Shown: positions 1 through 6,530, counted from the first letter of the stretch. The stretch: DNA of 11,254 nt from CAYNYI01 sp964401455 (GCA_964401455.1 CAYNYI010000092.1:1-11254), one strand, 5' to 3'. Program-made: numbers and translations. The notes: generated from the letters alone by a model not told the origin.

Positions 1-179
1 GAGAAAGCCTTTCCGAAAAAGTAGAGACCTATGAGAAAGAGCTTATAGTCGAGTCTCTTAAAGATACCTACGGCAATCAGACCAAGGCTGCGGCGGCCCT
101 CAAAACCACAAAGAGAATTCTGCAGTATAAAATAAGTAACTACGGTATAGAGTACAGAAAATACAGAAAAAAGATGTAA
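1..179 (+). CDS. C-terminal end of NtrC/NifA-type sigma-54-dependent regulator (partial)
   Basis: This is the 3' end of a gene that begins outside the window; the frame opens at base 3 and runs 58 codons to TAA at 177-179. The peptide contains KELIVESLKDTYGNQTKAAA followed by a second helix around KRILQYKISNYGI. That is the Fis-type helix-turn-helix found at the C terminus of sigma-54 activators of the NtrC/NifA/PspF group. In this family the missing upstream part normally carries an AAA+ ATPase domain and a variable sensor domain, which cannot be seen here. The lysine/arginine-rich tail suits DNA binding. Its stop lies 2 bp from the stop of the convergent pseudopilin gene, with no terminator hairpin between. 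It may regulate the neighbouring Tad-like operon, but that is inference from position only. Confidence 0.85.
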   Translation, partial: ESLSEKVETYEKELIVESLKDTYGNQTKAAAALKTTKRILQYKISNYGIEYRKYRKKM

Positions 180-181
180 CT

Positions 182-829
182 CTAAGGTACGTCCATATTA
201 ACCCTTACCGGATTAACCTTAAATTTCTTCCCCGCGATTTTACCGATAAAATTATAAAATTTTTCAGCCGTACTGAATAAAGGGTCAAGCATGCCGAAAC
301 CGGGCACAAGTCCTTTCATACTTTTTCTGATTTTATCAGGAGTTCTACATGACCAGGTATCAGTCATGCAGGCGAATTTCTCTGAAAGAACGGTTTCATA
401 AGAACCGCCGGGCAAGGTCAATTTTCTTTTTAAAGACACATCGGCAATCCGCAGACTGCGGTGATCCAGGCGAAGGCCGAGCGCAGCGGCATCCCCGAGT
501 CCGAGGTCTTTAATTAAACTGCCGAAAGGCCCGGACCCGGATTCCGCACCGAGCGGATCACCGTATATCGGCCTCAGGAGCCTCATCGGTGTTTTTCCGG
601 AAACATCATCAAAAGCGGTATGCACTCTGTATTCCGCCTCAGCGGGAAATTCCTGTTTAAAATCGCCCTCGCCGGACAGGTCTTTCGCCGCGTTTCCGCA
701 GGCGCTTCTGATATCAAGAAATTCCCCGAAAATAAAAGCTGTTTTTTCTATATAAAAACAAATGCATATAATAATCCATAAAACAACGACCGCTTCGCAA
801 CAGGCACTGGCTTTCTCGGAGTTTATCAT
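182..829 (-). CDS. pseudopilin-like secreted protein, last gene of the Tad-like operon (family unrecognised)
   Basis: I do not recognise the 215-residue protein as a whole. Its N terminus carries E5-K6-A7-S8-A9-C10-C11-E12 followed directly by a hydrophobic helix (about residues 13-27). This matches the TadE-like neighbour, which has E-K-A-Q-A-L-V-E before its helix. Cleavage after A7 would place Glu at +5 of the mature chain, as in prepilin-type processing by CpaA peptidases. The rest is soluble and probably extracytoplasmic, with cysteines near residues 44, 153 and 160. The ATG at 829 overlaps the upstream stop in an ATGA, so translation is probably coupled. A TadF-like minor pseudopilin role is inferred from the motif and gene position. 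It ends 2 bp from a convergent gene. Confidence 0.72.
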   Translation of the reverse strand: MINSEKASACCEAVVVLWIIICICFYIEKTAFIFGEFLDIRSACGNAAKDLSGEGDFKQEFPAEAEYRVHTAFDDVSGKTPMRLLRPIYGDPLGAESGSGPFGSLIKDLGLGDAAALGLRLDHRSLRIADVSLKRKLTLPGGSYETVLSEKFACMTDTWSCRTPDKIRKSMKGLVPGFGMLDPLFSTAEKFYNFIGKIAGKKFKVNPVRVNMDVP

Positions 830-1917
830 TCCACAAGCCTCACTTTCCAGTATGGTCTCCAGAAGTCAAAAACCGGTTTTTTGTCTGCTCTTTTTTTATC
901 GGTATCAAAAAAAGCTTCTGCTTTTGCTTTGGCCTCAAGCCTCGGAAAAACGAGCTTCATGCCGGGAAGATCAATATAAGGGATTTTATCTCTCTTTAAA
1001 ACAAGCCCTATAACAGTAAAAGGATATGACCTTGGATTTCGCGGCGGCTGAACATATTTAAGCTGCGAAAAAGCGGCTTCTCTAAGCCCGAAAACATCTT
1101 TACAGCCGAAACTTTTCTTTTTACCTGCAATTTTGCCGTATGCCCCGTCCTTCGAATAAAGAAACATTCTTTTACTGATATAAGGAGATTTGTAAAAACC
1201 TTTGATTCCAAGTTCCAGTCCGGTAACCCCAATTTTAATTTTCCTCGGAAACAAAGACCCCTTGGAAAAGTCGTCAAGTGTTTCTTCATAAACCCGGTAT
1301 AATTCGGTAAAGTCGGCCTGATACCTGAACCTGACATAGGAATTCACACTCTGCGCCGCATAAGACCCTCCCATTCCGGCAGCAGACATCACTTCTGCGT
1401 CGGGCATCATTTTTTGGACTATCTCTTTTGCCGGTCCTCTTTCTGTGAGCATCAGGCTTACAGTTCTAAGAAAAGTCCTCCCGGACTCAGCAAGAATTCT
1501 GACCGACATCATCGACACATTCTCTCGAATACCGCTGTCTTTTACGAGAAATTTCAGACCGTTTTTATAAGCCTCAAGGGCCACGCAAACTCCCGTAGCG
1601 CTTCCGACTGTAAGAATGTTTATGATTTTAGACATATTTGACCAAAGTCTTGCCTGCGTATATAAGCCTGTTATAAAAGAAGTGCAATTATAATTCGCTA
1701 TCGCCGCCCTCATTGTATAAGCAACAAAATTATATCCTCTCGCCTGCCATAAGGCGGTCGAATAAGCCGCGGCGTCCGCAGTCTGCTGAAGACGGACACG
1801 GCAGGCGCACATTACGGAAAAATTATACAAACCCGTAAAAAGGTACATTAAAACAGCGAGAAGAAGCATACCTGGAACCAGAGCCTGCCCGCTTTCATTT
1901 TTTGAAAATTTCTTCAT
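826..1917 (-). CDS. TadG-like Flp pilus assembly/pseudopilin protein
   Basis: A 363-residue protein with a short basic N terminus, the motif S9-G10-Q11-A12-L13-V14-P15, and a hydrophobic helix (about 16-36). Shortly after comes RLQQTADAAAYSTA, a stretch typical of TadG-like proteins, where the hydrophobic anchor is followed by an amphipathic, pilin-like 'QxxADAAA' region. Proteins of this class are anchored in the inner membrane and help assemble Tad/Flp pili. Cleavage after G10 is conceivable, but position +5 is Pro rather than Glu, so processing may not occur. The long remainder (about residues 60-363) shows no domain I can name and no von Willebrand A signature. The ATG at 1917 overlaps the TadE-like stop in ATGA and has GGGAG just upstream. 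The downstream gene overlaps it the same way. Confidence 0.75.
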   Translation of the reverse strand: MKKFSKNESGQALVPGMLLLAVLMYLFTGLYNFSVMCACRVRLQQTADAAAYSTALWQARGYNFVAYTMRAAIANYNCTSFITGLYTQARLWSNMSKIINILTVGSATGVCVALEAYKNGLKFLVKDSGIRENVSMMSVRILAESGRTFLRTVSLMLTERGPAKEIVQKMMPDAEVMSAAGMGGSYAAQSVNSYVRFRYQADFTELYRVYEETLDDFSKGSLFPRKIKIGVTGLELGIKGFYKSPYISKRMFLYSKDGAYGKIAGKKKSFGCKDVFGLREAAFSQLKYVQPPRNPRSYPFTVIGLVLKRDKIPYIDLPGMKLVFPRLEAKAKAEAFFDTDKKRADKKPVFDFWRPYWKVRLVE

Positions 1918-2450
1918 TCACTCTCCCATTTTGACATGAGGAAACGTTTTTGCAGTTTAATCCGCGGCACTGCCGAAAATCCCCCGCCACGCAATAAGTC
2001 TGTTTTGGCCGTCTCTAAAAAACCCGCGATTATACTATTCACAAAAGGTATATGAAGAGGGCAAGAGTATGTCAGACTGACTCCCTTTAATCCTCCGGAT
2101 CCGGTTATTTTTTTCACCGAAAATATTTCCTCTCCCGCTTTCTTCCTTGCCCGGTTTACCTGATAAAGACGATACCCGCCTCCTGTCTTCTTGGTGCCGT
2201 ATTCATAAACGGCAAGAACCGACGCGGCCTTTTTTTCTATTGATTCCATATTCCAGTTTTTACAATTTCCTTCCCGGCAAGCATAGTAAGCCGCGACTCC
2301 CGCAGTTATATCGGCGGCAGCTATTAATCCGAACTGAACGCAGAAAAGAAAAACCATAAAAAGAGCCGGCATTACAACAGCTGACTCCACAAGGGCCTGG
2401 GCTTTTTCATCAAAATTTAAATCAGGATTTCTGTGATACAGCCAAGACAA
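1914..2450 (-). CDS. TadE-like pseudopilin
   Basis: A 178-residue protein. Residues 15-26 read E-K-A-Q-A-L-V-E-S-A-V-V, then P-A-L-F and a hydrophobic helix to about residue 48. This is the TadE/TadF signature (GQALVEFALVLP type), in which prepilin peptidase cuts before Q and Glu sits at +5. Here Ala17 replaces the usual Gly before the cut, which is tolerated in some family members. After the helix comes a soluble domain with Cys54 and Cys59 in a YYACREGNC stretch, suggesting a possible disulfide outside the membrane. The start is TTG at 2448-2450, 5 nt after a strong GGAGGA (2456-2461) and 34 bp inside the peptidase gene. The adjacent CpaA-like peptidase is the obvious processing enzyme. Minor pseudopilin function is inferred from the family. 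Confidence 0.84.
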   Translation of the reverse strand: MSWLYHRNPDLNFDEKAQALVESAVVMPALFMVFLFCVQFGLIAAADITAGVAAYYACREGNCKNWNMESIEKKAASVLAVYEYGTKKTGGGYRLYQVNRARKKAGEEIFSVKKITGSGGLKGVSLTYSCPLHIPFVNSIIAGFLETAKTDLLRGGGFSAVPRIKLQKRFLMSKWESE

Positions 2451-2977
2451 ATAATTCCTCCATAGGGCAATAAAATATCATCCGGCCCCGAAGGGCAAAC
2501 AGGTTTAAACCCGGGCATAATAAGCGCGAAAACAAAATTAAGACCCCGTTTGAGACAAAAAAGAAGTCTCCCTTTTACAAGGAGCACCGTAAAAGCGGCA
2601 ATGCCCCCCGCAAGCGCGCCGGCACCGAGAAGTTCCGGCAATTCACTGATACCCGCCGCAGCTCCTATCGCGAAACAAAGCTTTACATCTCCTGCGCCCA
2701 TTCCGCCGGTAAGATAGAAAGGAAGCAGGGCGGCTCCGCCGGCAAGCGCGCCGGTAAAATTTAGGACAAACCCGGCGCTGCCGCCGTTTATAGTTCCGAG
2801 AATAAGCCCCGCAGCCGAAGCGGGAAATGTCAAACAGTTAAAAATTTTTTTGTATTTAAAATCCGTAAATACGCAAAAAGCATTAAAAAGAAGTAAAAAG
2901 GCGTCTTTTCCGGCGTAGAATCCTGCAAAAAGAAAAAGAACGAAAAAGAACAGATATGCTGTTTTTCTCAGGCGCAA
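2417..2977 (-). CDS. cpaA: A24 family prepilin peptidase, CpaA/TadV type
   Basis: An integral membrane aspartic protease that cleaves the leader peptides of Flp prepilins and TadE/F-type pseudopilins. Numbered from the TTG start (186 residues), the first catalytic aspartate is D39 in FTDFKYKKIFN, matching the A24 'D...R.IPN' region. The second is D97 in the GMGAGDVK (GxGD) motif. About six hydrophobic segments are visible. There is no N-terminal methylase/zinc domain, which separates it from full-length PilD and fits CpaA/TadV. I chose TTG at 2975-2977 because AGAGGA lies 6 nt upstream and the overlap with the kinase stop is only 10 bp. An in-frame ATG at 3040 would add 21 basic, non-family-like residues and a 73-bp overlap. 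Confidence 0.86.
   Translation of the reverse strand: MRLRKTAYLFFFVLFLFAGFYAGKDAFLLLFNAFCVFTDFKYKKIFNCLTFPASAAGLILGTINGGSAGFVLNFTGALAGGAALLPFYLTGGMGAGDVKLCFAIGAAAGISELPELLGAGALAGGIAAFTVLLVKGRLLFCLKRGLNFVFALIMPGFKPVCPSGPDDILLPYGGIICLGCITEILI
2456..2461 (-). promoter_or_regulatory. ribosome binding site for the TadE-like gene (TTG start)
   Basis: GGAGGA on the minus strand lies 5 nt upstream of TTG at 2448-2450. No ATG nearby fits the frame, so this site fixes the TTG start. It lies inside the 3' end of the prepilin peptidase gene, consistent with coupled translation. Confidence 0.8.
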
Positions 2978-3729
2978 AGGATTTCCTCTCTTAAAGATTC
3001 GGCAGAAGACGGCCTTTTGCCGGGGAAAAAGGACAAACATCTGCTTATTAAATCTTTAATAAAAGGATTAAGGCGGCGAAATGACTCCTTATTTTCAAAT
3101 TCCCTCCTTATGATTTCATTTTTGTGTAAAAAAGGCTCGGTTTCACTAAAGGGTTTTTCAGCCGTTAATAAAAAAAATAAAAGAGCGCCTATAGAAAAAA
3201 TATCTGCGGCGGGTCCCGGCCTTTCTATTCCAAAAATCTCCGGCGCAGTATATCCGGGAGAAAAACATTTCTTATAAAAACCAGGAAAAGTTCCGTTCTT
3301 AAAAAACGCACCGCCGAAATCGGTCAGCCGCGTTTGCCCTGAAGATGAGAGTATAATATTTGAGGGTTTAATGTCTCCATGTACCGGGGTATCACGGCAT
3401 GAATGCAGTTTATGCGAGACTTCACACAACGAAACTGTTACTTTAAGAGCCTTCGCTATACCAAAAGCCCCGTCTCTGGATATCAGAGAAAATAAATCCT
3501 CTCCTTCCAAAAATCTTCGGATAATAATAGGGAAAATTGATAAACCCCACCCTGCTATATAACCGTATTCATGTCCTCGTTTTTTTAATTCTCTCATCAT
3601 GAAAAGCTCATTCATAAGATGCCGCCGCCCCTGTTTAAATCCGGCGGGAATTTTAATCATAAACCTTCCTGTTTTTCCGGGAGGATCCAAAAGAAGAATA
3701 ATAGAATAAATTGTTTTTCTTAAAATCAT
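2968..3729 (-). CDS. Hanks-type Ser/Thr protein kinase catalytic domain, N-lobe incomplete
   Basis: A 253-residue kinase that would transfer phosphate from ATP to Ser/Thr residues. Visible landmarks are K26 in FMIK (VAIK lysine), E41 (alpha-C glutamate), the catalytic loop HGDIKPSN with D119 and N124, DFG at 137-139, APE at 162-164, D176 in DIFS, and a late arginine in GKRPS. HGD replaces HRD, a common bacterial non-RD variant. There is no transmembrane helix and no PASTA or other sensor domain, so it is probably cytoplasmic. The glycine-rich loop (subdomain I) is absent: the protein starts at what would be strand beta-2, and a TGA lies 15 bp upstream of the ATG in frame. It may be a weak kinase or a pseudokinase, although the later catalytic residues are intact. 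It heads the pseudopilin operon, so pili or secretion proteins are plausible but unproven substrates. Confidence 0.85.
   Translation of the reverse strand: MILRKTIYSIILLLDPPGKTGRFMIKIPAGFKQGRRHLMNELFMMRELKKRGHEYGYIAGWGLSIFPIIIRRFLEGEDLFSLISRDGAFGIAKALKVTVSLCEVSHKLHSCRDTPVHGDIKPSNIILSSSGQTRLTDFGGAFFKNGTFPGFYKKCFSPGYTAPEIFGIERPGPAADIFSIGALLFFLLTAEKPFSETEPFLHKNEIIRREFENKESFRRLNPFIKDLISRCLSFFPGKRPSSAESLREEILCA
2984..2989 (-). promoter_or_regulatory. ribosome binding site for the prepilin peptidase (TTG start)
   Basis: AGAGGA on the minus strand, 6 nt before TTG 2975-2977, inside the last codons of the kinase gene. It supports the shorter protein rather than the in-frame ATG at 3040. Confidence 0.68.
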
Positions 3730-3758
3730 TTGACACGCCTGCCGTCATTTTCTATATT
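3730..3758 (+). promoter_or_regulatory. sigma-70-like promoter for the helicase operon
   Basis: A perfect TTGACA (3730-3735), a 17-bp spacer, and TATATT (3753-3758, 5 of 6 matches). The expected start is near 3765, leaving a leader of about 34 nt to the helicase ATG at 3799. The -35 box directly abuts the kinase start codon, so kinase coding sequence begins where this promoter begins. Confidence 0.65.
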
Positions 3759-3764
3759 TTCCTT

Positions 3765-3793
3765 AATATACTTTTATACTTTCTACATTACAA
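3765..3793 (-). promoter_or_regulatory. sigma-70-like promoter for the kinase/Tad-like operon
   Basis: On the minus strand, TTGTAA (3788-3793) and TATATT (3765-3770) are separated by exactly 17 bp. Transcription would start near 3757 and give a leader of about 28 nt before the kinase ATG. It interlocks with the opposite-facing helicase promoter. The -35 matches consensus at 4 of 6 positions and the -10 at 5 of 6. Confidence 0.5.
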
Positions 3794-3798
3794 GTTTA

Positions 3799-5256
3799 AT
3801 GACTGAATCTGATAAAATTCTTGAAGGTCTTAACACTGAACAGAAAACAGCCGTAATTCATAATCACGGGAAAAACGGCCCCCTTCTAATTCTTGCGGGA
3901 GCGGGATCCGGAAAGACAGCTGTAACGGTAAGGAGGATCGCGTACCTTATATCAAAAGGTATATCTCCTTCGAGCATACTCGCCCTGACTTTTACAAGAA
4001 AAGCCGCGGAGGAATTGAAAGACAGGACCGGTGAATTCATAAACCGGATTCCGGGAAATCCTGATAGCCGCGTTACAGCGGGAACTTTCCACTCCGTATG
4101 CCTTTCAATTTTGCGTGAAAACAAAAAAGTAAGGGTAGCCTCAGGCAGGGAGCTAAATTCAATATTGAAAAAAGCTATGGATTTCCTGCCTGAATATCCG
4201 GGAATCCCGGATATAAGGTCAGCCCAAAGGGCAATTGATCTTATCCGTAACGGTAAATCAGATATTTTAAACGATGAATGCCTCGATTATGCGCATAAAT
4301 TAAATTCTGTTTATTACGGCTTCAAACTGAAATGCAATGCGTATGACTTTTCGGATATTATTGAAGAGACAGTGCGTATGTTTCTGGAAAATGAGAATAT
4401 TCTGGAGGACTGCCGAAAAAGGTTCCGCTACCTTCTAATTGATGAATACCAAGACACAAATGATATCCAATACAGGTTCAGCAGACTGCTGGCCGGAAAA
4501 AGCCCCAATGTTTTCGCGGTGGGAGACGATGACCAGTCAATTTATTCTTTCAGAGGAGCGGATATAAAAAACATATTGAATTTTCGTAAAGATTATCCTG
4601 ACGCCGAAATAATAAAACTAGAGACAAATTACCGCAGTTCCGGCAATATTTTGGCGGCCGCAAACAGCGTATTTAAAAATAAACCCAAAGAACTCCGCAA
4701 GGCACTCCGGGTAAACCACGTAACAAAAGAGCCTCTTTTTCTTGAAAACCGAAAAGTACGGATTAAATTTTTCAAGAACTGCAATGATGAACACGCTTTT
4801 ATACTTTCAGAAATAGAAAAGATCCACAGGCAGGACGGCCTTCCCCCCGGTTCATTCGCGGTCCTGTACAGAAATAACAGCACCGGAGAAATTTTCAGAG
4901 AAAGAACAAGGTCCTCCCTCGCTGAACCTCAATTAAAAAAGCTATATGAGACAATAATATTGAGCACTCTTCACGCATCAAAAGGTCTTCAATATCCTGT
5001 TGTTTTTTTTACAGGCCTGGAAGAAGGGATATGCCCTTTCGGCGCGGCGAATATAGAAGAGGAAAGAAGACTTTTCTATGTAGGAATAACCCGCGCGCGT
5101 TTTATCTTATATCTTTCAAGCTGCAGATACAGAACAATAAGAAACGCTCCGGTAAAATTTAAAACCTCCCGTTTTATCAGCGCCCTTCCGGCCGAAGCCG
5201 TAAAAAAAGACGGCATATTGAATACCCTGAAAGAAAAACTAATTTTCCGGGAGTAA
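3799..5256 (+). CDS. UvrD/Rep-type superfamily 1A DNA helicase lacking most of subdomain 2B
   Basis: A 485-residue ATP-driven 3'-5' DNA helicase or translocase of the UvrD/Rep/PcrA group, usually 650-750 residues long. All core motifs are present: Walker A AGAGSGKT (33-40), LTFTRKAAEE (63-72), TFHS (96-99), Walker B LLIDEYQDT (212-220), motif III VGDDDQSIYSFRGA (241-254), NYRSS (277-281), AVLYRNN (354-360), TLHASKGLQ (390-398) and FYVGITRAR (426-434). Subdomain 1B between TFHS and Walker B looks full length. Between AVLYRNN and TLHASKG there are only 29 residues, where Rep has nearly 200, so subdomain 2B is missing with the frame intact. The ATG at 3799 was chosen because an upstream in-frame TTG at 3730 is the promoter -35 box. 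No clear Shine-Dalgarno precedes the ATG. It is first gene of an operon with the VanZ-like gene. Confidence 0.9.
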   Translation: MTESDKILEGLNTEQKTAVIHNHGKNGPLLILAGAGSGKTAVTVRRIAYLISKGISPSSILALTFTRKAAEELKDRTGEFINRIPGNPDSRVTAGTFHSVCLSILRENKKVRVASGRELNSILKKAMDFLPEYPGIPDIRSAQRAIDLIRNGKSDILNDECLDYAHKLNSVYYGFKLKCNAYDFSDIIEETVRMFLENENILEDCRKRFRYLLIDEYQDTNDIQYRFSRLLAGKSPNVFAVGDDDQSIYSFRGADIKNILNFRKDYPDAEIIKLETNYRSSGNILAAANSVFKNKPKELRKALRVNHVTKEPLFLENRKVRIKFFKNCNDEHAFILSEIEKIHRQDGLPPGSFAVLYRNNSTGEIFRERTRSSLAEPQLKKLYETIILSTLHASKGLQYPVVFFTGLEEGICPFGAANIEEERRLFYVGITRARFILYLSSCRYRTIRNAPVKFKTSRFISALPAEAVKKDGILNTLKEKLIFRE

Positions 5257-5280
5257 ATTTTGCTATTTTTTACTCCATGA
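5249..5280 (+). promoter_or_regulatory. inverted repeat and possible 6-codon leader at the helicase-VanZ junction
   Basis: GGAGTAAA (5250-5257) and TTTACTCC (5269-5276) form a perfect 8-bp inverted repeat with an 11-nt loop. It covers the helicase stop and ends one base before the VanZ-like ATG (5277-5279), which has no Shine-Dalgarno of its own. The only SD-like sequence, GGGAG (5249-5253), sits 6 nt before TTG at 5260. That TTG opens a 6-codon frame whose TGA (5278-5280) overlaps the VanZ ATG as ATGA. Either the hairpin hides the SD, or the short leader couples translation. It lacks the trailing T run of a classical terminator. Function is inferred. Confidence 0.4.
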
Positions 5281-6530
5281 GAATATTAAAGGATTATTTA
5301 AGACCCTGGCTGCCTTTTTTCATTACGATCATAATAATACTCCTCACAGCCGGGGCAGTCCCCTCTCTCAGAAAGAAAATAAGCAATTCATGGGCTGAAC
5401 TCAGAATGAGCACAATACGCCGAAAAGCCCTATCCTCAGAAGAAGCAGCCGCGAAATTAAAAGAAAAATACGGGGAGGACTACAAATATATAATTGAACC
5501 TGAAAAAGCGCCGTCATACCATATGCCGCACTTAAAACACAGGCTCGGGAAAGAAGTATATGACCTGGCATACATAATAGCCGCCGTGGCAGTTTTTTAC
5601 GGATTCTATTCCATGTGGAGGCAAAGACATTCGGTAAGCCCTTTGAGTGCTTTATTTATTCTTGGAACAGGGTTCCTGTATATTTACTCGTTTATGCATA
5701 TAAGACACCCGGTTGAAAGAGTGCATTTTATTGAATACGGGGCGCTAGCTGTTTTCGCGTGGCAGGGCGTCAGGAAATATACCGGCAGCGCGATAGTCCC
5801 GTTATGGGCGGCAGCCCTTTGCTGGGCGGCGGGGCTTGGAGACGAATTCGTACAGCACCTTCTTATAAACAGAGTCGGCGAGTTCAGGGATGTAATGATT
5901 AACGTTTACGCCTGCGTCCTCGCTCTTGTAATTATGATATTCTTCAGTGGTTTTTTACGTACGGCCAATAAGCCCGGCAGAAAGGAATATGCCGCTTTTA
6001 CTGCGGCCCTTATTGTTCTTCTTTCTTTGAACGCTCTTTTTATTAAAAAAGTCCATAATTTCGGACATGCTTTCACGGACAGCAAAATAGGAAGAATCTA
6101 TTCCTTTTTCACAAAGGAAGATCTCCTTAAAACCGACAGTCTTGTTATAATCGCACCGGCTCAGCTAAGCCGCGAAACCCTCAGAAGATATAACAATGAA
6201 GGCGGGCGCCACCTGTTTGTGAGAAATGACAATCTAAAGGAAGGCCGCTGGTTCGCGTGTCACAGGGAATCAATGCTGATGGATAAATATTACGGTTCAT
6301 ACCTGATTAAAGAAGAAGCTGTATGGCCGGACTCATTGAAAGCCTCAATTAAGAAAAAGGGCGCATCGCGAAAAAACGCGGTCTTTGAGAGCAGGGTCCA
6401 GTCTCTTTTAATTACGAATTTCAATGAGGGCCTGTTCTGGGGGATATATTTTTTTCTACTGACATCGGGGGTGTTAATTTTTTATTTCTTGGTACGGAAA
6501 ACAAAATTATTCGTGAAAGGCCGAAAATGA
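5277..6530 (+). CDS. VanZ-like membrane protein with extra C-terminal soluble domain
   Basis: A 417-residue polytopic inner-membrane protein. The VanZ-like core spans about residues 95-225: RVHFIEYGALA (148-158, H150/E153), GDEFVQHLL (188-196) and VGEFRDVMINVYA (200-212), matching the family pattern of a His-Glu helix, a DE..Q motif and an R...D...N helix. A first transmembrane helix lies near 11-27, followed by a charged segment (30-90). After a helix at 238-255 comes a soluble region of about 130 residues (256-388) including HNFGHAF and IGRIYSFFTKEDL, then a last helix (391-409). VanZ proteins are linked to teicoplanin resistance in enterococci, but most homologues have no proven function, so a resistance role should not be assumed. 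It overlaps the next gene by ATGA. Confidence 0.8.
   Translation: MRILKDYLRPWLPFFITIIIILLTAGAVPSLRKKISNSWAELRMSTIRRKALSSEEAAAKLKEKYGEDYKYIIEPEKAPSYHMPHLKHRLGKEVYDLAYIIAAVAVFYGFYSMWRQRHSVSPLSALFILGTGFLYIYSFMHIRHPVERVHFIEYGALAVFAWQGVRKYTGSAIVPLWAAALCWAAGLGDEFVQHLLINRVGEFRDVMINVYACVLALVIMIFFSGFLRTANKPGRKEYAAFTAALIVLLSLNALFIKKVHNFGHAFTDSKIGRIYSFFTKEDLLKTDSLVIIAPAQLSRETLRRYNNEGGRHLFVRNDNLKEGRWFACHRESMLMDKYYGSYLIKEEAVWPDSLKASIKKKGASRKNAVFESRVQSLLITNFNEGLFWGIYFFLLTSGVLIFYFLVRKTKLFVKGRK

Noticed and set aside
762..1013. Plus-strand open frame opposite the pseudopilin genes
   Set aside because: It has no recognisable motif or Shine-Dalgarno and sits across the junction of two well-supported minus-strand genes.
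2978..3040. ATG at 3040 as prepilin peptidase start
   Set aside because: It gives a 73-bp overlap with the kinase and a basic tail not expected in CpaA, whereas TTG at 2977 has a well-spaced Shine-Dalgarno.
3730..3798. In-frame TTG start extending the helicase by 23 residues
   Set aside because: The TTG is the first part of a perfect -35 TTGACA, with a -10 at correct spacing, and the extension is hydrophobic and unlike the family N terminus. ATG 3799 begins directly before the canonical Q-motif region (LNTEQ).
5277..6530. Glycopeptide resistance gene call for the VanZ-like protein
   Set aside because: Only the general VanZ fold is supported; no vanA/B cluster genes are nearby and most homologues are unrelated to resistance.
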